Source: Pseudomonas canadensis (GTDB lineage: Bacteria > Pseudomonadota > Gammaproteobacteria > Pseudomonadales > Pseudomonadaceae). From it: a stretch of 64,000 bases of DNA. The stretch's first letter is position 1; every line of letters begins with the position of its first letter. Shown one piece after another: positions 55,002 through 62,490 of this stretch. A program made the translations under genes and the position numbers. A model generated the notes under the pieces. That model was not told the origin of the DNA and made no database searches. It saw nothing but the letters and a program-made list of their open reading frames with translations. Location of the stretch: contig NZ_AYTD01000010.1 in NCBI RefSeq assembly GCF_000503215.1, positions 1 to 64,000 of the forward strand, given 5' to 3'.

Positions 55002-56285
55002 ATGAGCAAGCCAAAATCGATAAAATCAAAGCCCAAAAAATCACAGGCGGGTAAGGGTGCTGCTGGTTCTGAGGCCGTCCTGGCTTTTGATGGCCCGCAG
55101 GTGGTTCGCGCGCTGCCAGATGGATTAGTGCCTGCGCAGTACTATTTCAACGATCTGGAGTGCGAAATCGTTACTCCATGGACCTTTCTGCCCGAAGCTG
55201 GCGAGACTCATTACGTCGTACCCGTATGGGATGACCACAGCGCCGCACCCGTCGACGTGCTACCGGCCTTGCGACTGGATGGCCCACTCACCGCTGGGGA
55301 CTTTCCTTATCCATTTGAAATCCCCCAGGCTTTCCTGCTGAGAAGTGCGATTGTCGATCTCTCTTTTCGAATCCATCTCGACTCGCCAACCTCACCAAAT
55401 TTCGATATTTCTGAGCCCACACTGCTCAGAATAGACCGCGATGCGCCTGGGGTGGGAGGGCCGCTGCCACCCGCCATTTTTCCGGTTGATCCGATCACTG
55501 ACGCTTACTTGGGCATGACGCCACTGGTGCCTATGGAAGTTCCCGGGGGTTATCTGGGACGTGAGATTGGTGATGAAATACTGATGTATTTTTCGGATAT
55601 GAACACATTACCGACCGGTGCTCCCGCTGTGGTTTCCCCGCCGCTGATCAGTGCTACTGGGCAAATATTCGTGAATGTCCCCAGTACGGTGTTCCAGAAT
55701 TTCCCGGGTGCTGCTTTTATTTTTTGCTTCTACCGGCTGCGCGATCGCGCCGGTAATCTCAACCCAGAGTTTTCCCTGGTAGCGCAGGCCGCGCTGCGAG
55801 TGGGGCTGCCCGCCCCGACTTATATGCGGCCGCGCTTTCCGCAGGCTGACTCCGAACCGATAGCGAACCCGAACAGATTTATGACGTGCGCCTGCACACC
55901 CAAAATCTGGTTCGGCGTCGAAATTCGCATTGACCCGAATACAGGCCCGGGCACGGGTATCCAACACGGGGACTTGGTCGTGATGCACTTTCAGGGATAC
56001 GGCCAGGCCCCCGATGTGAATCCACTTCCTGACATCGTCGATACACAAAGTCACATTTGGGACGGGGTGGCAGACGCCTTGGGTTATTCCTTCTGGATTC
56101 TCGATGTAGAACGTTTGATCCGCCCGCTCAAGGAAAATGCGGGGGGGGAGGCGAATTACAGGGTGTACAGGGGGGGGGGATTGATTGGCCGGTCTGCCTC
56201 CCGGTTCGCACGGTTTGACCGCGTAGTGTCGTCGGCGCCACCCACTCGCTATTGCTGGATTGACGGCAATGCGCCCGAGCCCTGA
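55002..56285 (+). CDS. Unknown protein A, beta-rich, with poly-G tracts
   Basis: The 427-residue protein starts with a lysine/serine-rich tail (MSKPKSIKSKPKKSQAGKG) and has no signal peptide or membrane helix. The rest is rich in P, D, V and F and looks like two or more beta-sandwich modules; the DRAGN motif (FYRLRDRAGNLNPEFS) near residue 248 resembles bacterial Ig-like domains. It aligns in layout with the next gene product (DRAGN at 250 there; both end in an aromatic-Cys-Asp-Gly segment). Tracts of eight and ten G at 56141-56148 and 56170-56179 lie in the coding sequence. GGAGGG precedes ATG 55002. Function unknown. Confidence 0.8.
   Translation: MSKPKSIKSKPKKSQAGKGAAGSEAVLAFDGPQVVRALPDGLVPAQYYFNDLECEIVTPWTFLPEAGETHYVVPVWDDHSAAPVDVLPALRLDGPLTAGDFPYPFEIPQAFLLRSAIVDLSFRIHLDSPTSPNFDISEPTLLRIDRDAPGVGGPLPPAIFPVDPITDAYLGMTPLVPMEVPGGYLGREIGDEILMYFSDMNTLPTGAPAVVSPPLISATGQIFVNVPSTVFQNFPGAAFIFCFYRLRDRAGNLNPEFSLVAQAALRVGLPAPTYMRPRFPQADSEPIANPNRFMTCACTPKIWFGVEIRIDPNTGPGTGIQHGDLVVMHFQGYGQAPDVNPLPDIVDTQSHIWDGVADALGYSFWILDVERLIRPLKENAGGEANYRVYRGGGLIGRSASRFARFDRVVSSAPPTRYCWIDGNAPEP
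56141..56179 (+). repeat. Two homopolymeric G tracts (G8 and G10) within a gene
   Basis: G8 at 56141-56148 and G10 at 56170-56179 lie 21 bases apart in the coding sequence of protein A, near residues 380-393. Loss of one G in the second tract gives an immediate stop (GAT TGA); gain of one gives about fifteen novel residues and a stop. Such tracts are prone to slippage. Confidence 0.85.
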
Positions 56286-56515
56286 CCCCGTCGCGCACAC
56301 GCACAGCCTCCTGTGTGTTTAGCGCTATCGGGGCACCGAGGCGGATTTCATTGCAAGCATTTAGTGTTTTGGCTATGCCGCATATGAAGCGGTAGGGAGA
56401 GGTATTGCCGGGAAATGAGTTCGTTGGCACTTGAGGTCGGAGGTCGAACGCAGCCCGGCGGATGAGTGGTTTTTTGTAAGAAACCTATATTGGACGAACG
56501 TGGAGATCATCAAAA
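56286..56515 (+). promoter_or_regulatory. Gap between the two paralogous genes
   Basis: The 230-base gap has no gene that I can support. Near its end, GTGGAG stands 11 bases before ATG 56516 as a ribosome site. I see no terminator hairpin after protein A, so both genes may share a transcript. Confidence 0.35.
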
Positions 56516-58498
56516 ATGAGCAGCAATCCGAATATGCCACTGACCCCCCGGGCAGCCCCAGCCGCTCCCACTATTGTGGGGGCATTGGATGATGCCACCG
56601 GGACGATTTTGGCCCGTAATGCGACGGCCGACCTCACTGTACGATGCAAAACGGGCGACATTTCAGATTACGATGATTTTATCCAAGTCGAAATGGCGGA
56701 CGATTCGCAACCGTTAAAGGTCTGGGTTCCTGTGACATCGCCGATGCAAATGAGTACGGACCCTACTTTCCCTATCCCTGATAGGTTCAATATCACCGTA
56801 CGCGCGCCAGCAGGTGGTTTCCGGCATGGTTTCTATCTGCTACGTAGCGTTCAATACCTCAACCTCGGTGGTGTACCGGCAGCGACGGGAGAACCCTCGG
56901 ACCCTGGTAATTTTACCGTTGACCTGCTTTCGCCCTATTCCGATGCCACCTTTCGTGATCAGCCCGATGCAGTAGGATGGCCCGCAACGCTTCCCGTAGG
57001 TGCGGTGATCGACAACGCATATTTGGTCATGCATGGCGGGGTGGAGTTCGTTATTCCTGATAACACCTTCGTGCCTGTCCCAGGCAGGTGGCAGGCCGGT
57101 GACTTCATTACCTTCTACTGGAGCCCGGTGATGTTCCCGCGCCCAGCGGACATCGTCAGCCCCTCCGGTGGGATTCCAATGCTGCCGACAGGCAATACGT
57201 TTTTCCTGCCGGCAGCAATGATTGATTTGAGTGGGGACTACTACGCGTTCTACACCCTCACAGACCGGGCGGGTAACGTCAGTCGCCCTTCGTTCGTCGA
57301 AACTCGGCGCGTTGCCTTGATCGACGATCCGGAACGCGGAACCCCGCATTTACCGCTGGCACCTGTACCCGATCTTGGTGAAACAGACAACTTGATTGAT
57401 ATCAAGGATTACCTGCTTAACCCTGAAGTATGGGTCAGGACGTATAACAATCACGCCCCCTTGCTTGATCGGCTGGAAGTGAATATTGGTGGCCGGGGTT
57501 ACAACGGTCTGGGAATGCCATTCACAACGTTCCCGCAGAAATTCGGTAATTTGCAGGCTGAATTCCGTGCCGCTTATACCCAGGCCATTGGGCCACAGCC
57601 GACGACCGTACAGTATCGGATTTCCCGCAATGGTACTTCTTTCCCTTCGTTCATTCACACGTTCATGCTCGATTTGTCGGTAGGCGGTCCCGTCAACCCT
57701 GGTGAGCCGGGTTCACCCAACCCCAACCTTAACCAGGCCCACGTATTCGGTGCTGGCTCGACCACTCCGGACGTATTGCTGCCTGCCCATGCTAATCAAC
57801 AGGTACGCGTGGACATCGCACCGTGGACCGTTGCAGAGTTGCCGCATTCGGGACAGTCGATCATCTTCCTCTGGGAGGATGAGCGGGTCGGACCGTTCCC
57901 TGTCAGCGCGACGGCCAATCCGATCTCGTTCTTTATTGACTGGGACGTAGTCGCCCGTCATGGCAACGACATGAAGACCATCAAGTATCTGGTCCTCGAC
58001 CCGGCGACAACCAACGAAAACGAGTCGCCACCCACCACGGTCGATGTGCAGGGCGCCGTCGTCGTGGAGTTGGCGAAAGCACAGTATGTGGTTACGACTG
58101 CGGGTCGTTGGTTCTGTTCGGACTTGGAGACTCGGACGCCCGGCACTCCGCCCGTGCTGTTTGGTAAGGTTCATGTGCCAGGCGATACACGCATGGCCGT
58201 CGGTATGCCACTGACATTGACGTTGAGCCTTCACAATACCTACGCCGGCCTGCCAGCCGGGCCGTTCACGTTGACGCTTACTCACCCGAGCTTGAGCCAA
58301 GCCGACATCGACAACGGGATCACGTTCGAAATTGACTACCAGCCTTACCTGGCTCAGGCCCCGAGGGGGACGTGCGCGGCGACCTATGAGACGGTTTTGA
58401 GCAATGGAGTGACCGGCTATGGTGAGCCATCGGATATACGTAGCACGTTGGCGAACACCCACTACTTCTGCGATGGGACCAATATTCCCTCACCTTGA
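56516..58498 (+). CDS. Unknown protein B, paralogue of protein A with extra domains
   Basis: The 660-residue protein has no signal peptide. Its first ~280 residues share layout and motifs with protein A (the paired IDNAYLVM/TDAYLGM segments, GDFITFYWS/GDEILMYFS, and DRAGN at residue 250), followed by two or more further beta-rich modules. The C-terminus HYFCDGTNIPSP mirrors RYCWIDGNAPEP of protein A. This looks like a tandem duplication with domain gain. Similar multi-domain Ig-like proteins occur in Pseudomonas, to my knowledge uncharacterised. It ends in a strong terminator. Confidence 0.82.
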   Translation: MSSNPNMPLTPRAAPAAPTIVGALDDATGTILARNATADLTVRCKTGDISDYDDFIQVEMADDSQPLKVWVPVTSPMQMSTDPTFPIPDRFNITVRAPAGGFRHGFYLLRSVQYLNLGGVPAATGEPSDPGNFTVDLLSPYSDATFRDQPDAVGWPATLPVGAVIDNAYLVMHGGVEFVIPDNTFVPVPGRWQAGDFITFYWSPVMFPRPADIVSPSGGIPMLPTGNTFFLPAAMIDLSGDYYAFYTLTDRAGNVSRPSFVETRRVALIDDPERGTPHLPLAPVPDLGETDNLIDIKDYLLNPEVWVRTYNNHAPLLDRLEVNIGGRGYNGLGMPFTTFPQKFGNLQAEFRAAYTQAIGPQPTTVQYRISRNGTSFPSFIHTFMLDLSVGGPVNPGEPGSPNPNLNQAHVFGAGSTTPDVLLPAHANQQVRVDIAPWTVAELPHSGQSIIFLWEDERVGPFPVSATANPISFFIDWDVVARHGNDMKTIKYLVLDPATTNENESPPTTVDVQGAVVVELAKAQYVVTTAGRWFCSDLETRTPGTPPVLFGKVHVPGDTRMAVGMPLTLTLSLHNTYAGLPAGPFTLTLTHPSLSQADIDNGITFEIDYQPYLAQAPRGTCAATYETVLSNGVTGYGEPSDIRSTLANTHYFCDGTNIPSP

Positions 58499-58516
58499 TC
58501 AAGCCTGAAAAGAATA

Positions 58517-58539
58517 GGGGAGCGCAGCTCCCCTTTTTT
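58517..58539 (+). terminator. Rho-independent terminator after protein B
   Basis: A 7-bp stem GGGGAGC/GCTCCCC with a 3-base loop is followed by six T, 18 bases after the stop codon of protein B. Confidence 0.94.
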
Positions 58540-58718
58540 GTTTTGCGCAAGTATTTCCCCCTGCCCTGACCGCTGCCGGTTCACTCGCCTTAATAAGATA
58601 AATCCTACATAGATTGGGATGCTTTATCCGTACTCTCTGCGCCGCACAGGTAAGGCTCCATTCCTTGGGAACGAGCCAAACCGTTTTCATCGGCTCTAAC
58701 CCCAGAGAGTGAACGACC

Positions 58719-60986
58719 ATGCACGTACCAGCCCACTTCAAGCTCAAGCCCCTGAGCGCGATTATCAAAGTCCCGACCATGACCCTGCTTATGTTTGCAG
58801 CGGTTCATGGGGCTGCCCACGCCGATCATTTGATTGGCGAACAAAAGACCATTGACGCCAGTGAAACGTCCAAAGACTGGCAATTGGATCATAAGTCCGA
58901 ACTGACCCTTAATGGCGCCGCTGCACAGAGTATCCGGGTCAATGATTCGGCGTTGATCGTGAACGCCGGCAGTCGAGTGAATGATATCCGCGCTACGCAA
59001 GGCTCGACTGTCAGTCTCACTGGTGCACATGTGGAGTCGAGCAACCCGTCGTTTGGCGCCGTACGCCTGGATGACAGCACCGCAACCATAACCGGCAGCA
59101 CCCTGATCAGCCATACCAATTTTGGCTTGCAGGCGTTCCAGAGTGCCGGTTCGCTTAAGGGTGGGGTTGCTGAAGTGTTCAGCAGTGTCATCAAAGGCGC
59201 TACTGCCGGTGCGCTTGCGCAAGGTAACAGCGAGCTGCATTTCAACCAAAATACCTGGGTTGAAGGCACCGGTGCCGACAGTGCCGGCGTTCGACTGGAC
59301 AGCGGCGCGCTCGTAACCGCCAGCCAAAGTACATTGATCGGTGGCAAGAACGGTGTACTCATGACGAACCTGTTGAACAGCGCTGAAACCGGCAAGCTGG
59401 TGCTGGACAACTCGCATGTCGAAGGCCGCACGGGTTCCGCGATTCTTGTAGAAGGCAGGCCGGGTCGTGTTCCGACGGTCGACATCGACGTACGCAATGG
59501 TTCGACCTTGACCGGTGGTAACGGCACGCTGTTGGAAGTGAACGGTGGCGCGACCGCCAATATGAATATCGATAACAGTCGTTTGAACGGCAATGTGATT
59601 GTCGAGGATGGCAGCACCGCGCATTTGAGCCTGCAGAACAATGCCGGCCTTACCGGCCAGTTGAAAAATGTCACCAGCCTGAACGTGGGCGATGCATCTT
59701 TTTGGGAGTTGACCGGCGACAGCCAGGTGGGCGCCTTGAACCTGGCTGGTGGCACGGTGAAGTTTGGTGCCACTGATGCGTTTTATCAGTTGGACCTGGA
59801 CACCCTGGAAGGCAACGGCACCTTTGTCATGGGCACCGATTTTGCCCGTGGTATCACGGACTTTCTTAACATCGACGGTGAGGCCAAGGGCAATCACAGC
59901 CTGTTGCTTGCTGCCAGCGGTGCGGAGCCGGTCGACCCTGAAGACATTCGCATCGTGCACACCGGTGGCGGCGACGCCCATTTCTCCCTGGTGGGCGATG
60001 TGGTCGACGTAGGTGCCTACTCCTACGGCTTGAAAAAGGAAGGGACCGACTGGTTCCTCGACCCGAACAATCGCGTAATCAGCCCTGGCACGCGTTCGGT
60101 AATGGCGCTGTTCAATACTGCACCTACCGTGTGGTACGGCGAGGCAACTTCACTGCGTACCCGTATGGGTGAATTGCGCTTCGAACCGGGCCAGTCGGGT
60201 CTGTGGATACGCGGTTATGGCAACAAATACAAAGTGTCTGACAGCACGGGCGTAGGCTACGACCAGACTCAACAGGGCTTTACCCTGGGCGCCGACATGC
60301 CGCTGGCCGATAGCCAGTGGTTGGTGGGTGTGATGGCCGGTCACAGCACATCTGACCTGAACCTCAAACGCGGTACGTCCGGTAACGTGAAAAGCTACTA
60401 CCTGGGCGCTTATGCCACATGGCTGGACGAGGAGAGTGGCCTGTATTTCGATGCGGTCGCCAAGGTCAACCGGTTCCACAACGAGTCCAAGGTCGGTTTG
60501 AGCGATGGCACCACGTCGAAAGGCAAGTACAACAACACCGGTGGTGGTTTGTCGGCTGAGTTCGGTCGCAACATCAAGCTCGATGACGGCTTCTTTGTTG
60601 AGCCGTATGCCCAGGTGTCGACCGTGGTGATCCAGGGTGCCAATTACAACCTGGACAATGGCCTGCAAGCCAAGGGTGAGCGCACTCGCTCGATCATGGC
60701 CAAGGCCGGTGCAACGGTTGGGCGTGATATCCAACTCGACAGTGGCAGCGTGGTCCAGCCCTACCTGCGGGCGGCAATGGTGCACGAGTTTGCCAACAAC
60801 AATAAGGTGTCGGTGAACAACAATGTATTCAACAACGACCTATCTGGCTCGCGTGCCGAGTTCGGTGCGGGGGTAGCGGTGAAGCTGTCGAAGAACCTGC
60901 AACTGCATGCTGACCTTGAACACAGCAGCGGCGGCAAAGTTGAACAGCCTTGGGGTGCCAACGTGGGTGTTCGTTACACCTGGTAA
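58719..60986 (+). CDS. Autotransporter (type Va) with pertactin-like passenger
   Basis: The 755-residue protein has a long signal peptide ending near GAAHA (residue ~34). The passenger (~35-460) is a beta-helix with many short S/T/N/G repeats, of pertactin type (ESSNPSFGAVRLDDSTATIT, and VLDNSHVEGRTGSAILVEGR). It is followed by a ~285-residue autotransporter barrel that starts near MGELRFEPGQSGLWIRGYG and ends in the Bam-recognised aromatic VGVRYTW. It should be displayed on the cell surface; adhesion is the usual role. No protease triad or RGD is seen. Confidence 0.93.
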   Translation: MHVPAHFKLKPLSAIIKVPTMTLLMFAAVHGAAHADHLIGEQKTIDASETSKDWQLDHKSELTLNGAAAQSIRVNDSALIVNAGSRVNDIRATQGSTVSLTGAHVESSNPSFGAVRLDDSTATITGSTLISHTNFGLQAFQSAGSLKGGVAEVFSSVIKGATAGALAQGNSELHFNQNTWVEGTGADSAGVRLDSGALVTASQSTLIGGKNGVLMTNLLNSAETGKLVLDNSHVEGRTGSAILVEGRPGRVPTVDIDVRNGSTLTGGNGTLLEVNGGATANMNIDNSRLNGNVIVEDGSTAHLSLQNNAGLTGQLKNVTSLNVGDASFWELTGDSQVGALNLAGGTVKFGATDAFYQLDLDTLEGNGTFVMGTDFARGITDFLNIDGEAKGNHSLLLAASGAEPVDPEDIRIVHTGGGDAHFSLVGDVVDVGAYSYGLKKEGTDWFLDPNNRVISPGTRSVMALFNTAPTVWYGEATSLRTRMGELRFEPGQSGLWIRGYGNKYKVSDSTGVGYDQTQQGFTLGADMPLADSQWLVGVMAGHSTSDLNLKRGTSGNVKSYYLGAYATWLDEESGLYFDAVAKVNRFHNESKVGLSDGTTSKGKYNNTGGGLSAEFGRNIKLDDGFFVEPYAQVSTVVIQGANYNLDNGLQAKGERTRSIMAKAGATVGRDIQLDSGSVVQPYLRAAMVHEFANNNKVSVNNNVFNNDLSGSRAEFGAGVAVKLSKNLQLHADLEHSSGGKVEQPWGANVGVRYTW

Positions 60987-61001
60987 ATCCCGATTAGGAA
61001 A

Positions 61002-61034
61002 AAGCCCGTATCGCTAGATACGGGCTTTTTTTTG
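61002..61034. terminator. Terminator after the autotransporter gene
   Basis: An 11-bp stem AAGCCCGTATC (61002-61012) / GATACGGGCTT (61017-61027) with a 4-base loop is followed by eight T; on the other strand it also ends in T, so it may serve the convergent small gene. Confidence 0.94.
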
Positions 61035-61043
61035 TTTGCTGGT

Positions 61044-61505
61044 TCAGGTGCGAATGTCGAAGTTAATGATCAAGTCGTGTTTCTGTCCGTTCGGGTCGGT
61101 ATCGGTGCGAGCAACGGCGGCGCCTTGTACCTTGATAAGCTGCGGGGAGATTTGTTGAATGGACAAGGTGCCGTTAACGCCGCGAACAGCATAGGATTCG
61201 GTCGCTGTCTTGACCGATAGCCAGATTCTGGTGGAGGTGAATTCAGTATCCTCCAAAATGAACGTCGTGCCGGCCGGCGTGTGATCCGCAAACTCAATGT
61301 CGATTTCCCGCACTGTATCCTGGCCCACGGTGTTGCGCCCGGTAATACGCAGAATGCGTTGGGAGGGGTCATTCACAATAGTGATGGTTTGGATGTCGAT
61401 GTCCTGGCCATCCAGGAACACAGAGAAGGTTCCCGCTGCCTCAAGTGCCCAGGGGATCAATACGCTCTGTTGGTGGGAATTCAGCGTTGCAGTTTGTGCT
61501 GGCAT
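61044..61505 (-). CDS. Unknown small protein, 153 residues
   Basis: A soluble, strand-rich protein beginning MPAQTATLNSHQQSVLIPWA and ending HDLIINFDIRT, with motifs such as IVNDPSQRILRITGRNT and ILEDTEFTSTRIWLSVKT. GGAGACAC lies upstream of ATG 61505, which I prefer to the in-frame start 21 codons earlier. No signal peptide. It is convergent with the autotransporter gene. I do not recognise a family. Confidence 0.72.
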   Translation of the reverse strand: MPAQTATLNSHQQSVLIPWALEAAGTFSVFLDGQDIDIQTITIVNDPSQRILRITGRNTVGQDTVREIDIEFADHTPAGTTFILEDTEFTSTRIWLSVKTATESYAVRGVNGTLSIQQISPQLIKVQGAAVARTDTDPNGQKHDLIINFDIRT

Positions 61506-61710
61506 GATTGTGTCTCCATCTTTGATGAATAGGTCAAAACACTGAACGGTGCCTGGCTTTATCGACAACTGTCCTCGAATCAGCCAACGTACCTAGGTTT
61601 CAATTAGACGCGTTTTCTTGAATAAATCTACTGTCAGATATGACAGTTCAATAGGTCGGTTCTTTATTTCTTTTAGGCTTAAGCAAGTGCTCAGCACGAG
61701 AGGGTATCGC

Positions 61711-62352
61711 TTAGCCGAAAAGCCCTGCCGCAATATTGATCGAGAATCCCAGGATCGCTGTATTGAACAGAAACCCGATCAACGACTGCCCCAGCACCAC
61801 CTTGCGCATGCTTCGCGTGGCCACACCTACATCCGAAGTCTGCACCGCCACGCCGATGGTGAACGAGAAATACAGGAAGTCCCAGTAGTTGGGCGTCGTC
61901 AGGCCCTCGGCAAAACGCAGCGCCGGCTCCTTGCCGTCCCAGGTGTAATAAAGACGCGCGTAATGCACGCTGAAGATCACTCCGATCAGCAACCACGAAC
62001 CGATGACCGTCAGCCCGGTGAAACCGTAGTGCAGCAGGCGTTCCGAGGTGGCCAGGTCTTTGCTGCCCACCAGTTCGAAGGTGATGGTCGCCAGGCTGGC
62101 GAGGGCGGCGATGCACACCGTGAACAGCACCAGGCCGGCATTTTCATCTTCGATCTCGGCGATGCGTTTGACGTCTTCGGCTTTGGCGCGGCGGGTCAGC
62201 CACAGCATCAGCACCAGGTAGGTCCAAACCCCGGCGTTCCAACCTATGAGGATTTTGCTGATGAGGCTGTCGGCCGGCGCCAGGATGCCCAAGGTAATCC
62301 CGAACACGGCAGCAGCGGAGAGGCGAGGGTGGGTGCGGGCGAGGAAGGGCAT
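61711..62352 (-). CDS. DUF1345 inner-membrane protein
   Basis: The 213-residue protein has five predicted membrane helices (near 12-30, 35-55, 80-100, 112-130, 185-210) and the DUF1345 signature [41 protein letters not shown] (described by its YxFxTIGVxxQTSD core), which recalls the pore loop of two-helix potassium channels. Function unproven; ion-channel-like behaviour is a guess from that motif. Confidence 0.88.
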   Translation of the reverse strand: MPFLARTHPRLSAAAVFGITLGILAPADSLISKILIGWNAGVWTYLVLMLWLTRRAKAEDVKRIAEIEDENAGLVLFTVCIAALASLATITFELVGSKDLATSERLLHYGFTGLTVIGSWLLIGVIFSVHYARLYYTWDGKEPALRFAEGLTTPNYWDFLYFSFTIGVAVQTSDVGVATRSMRKVVLGQSLIGFLFNTAILGFSINIAAGLFG

Positions 62353-62391
62353 GGAGGCTCACAGGCAGTTGTATGTGAACACCATAACCCT

Positions 62392-62478
62392 TGTAGGAGC
62401 TGGCTTGCCAGCGATCGCATCGACTCGGTGTGTCTGAAAGCCCGAGGTGTCTGCGTCGCTGGCAAGCCAGCTCCTACA
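62392..62478. repeat. REPIN variant (TGTAGGAGCTGGCTTGCCAGCG)
   Basis: REP arms TGTAGGAGCTGGCTTGCCAG at 62392 and the complement ending at 62478 are compensatory variants (CTGGC/GCCAG for CCGGC/GCCGG) of the family seen elsewhere in the window. The site lies between the DUF1345 gene and the RND pump gene, outside both. Confidence 0.88.
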
Positions 62479-62490
62479 GGGGGGCGTTGA

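Noticed and set aside
55002..58498. Possibility that the G tracts mark a pseudogene
   Set aside because: The frame is open to a proper stop whose last residues mirror those of protein B, so the gene as given is intact.
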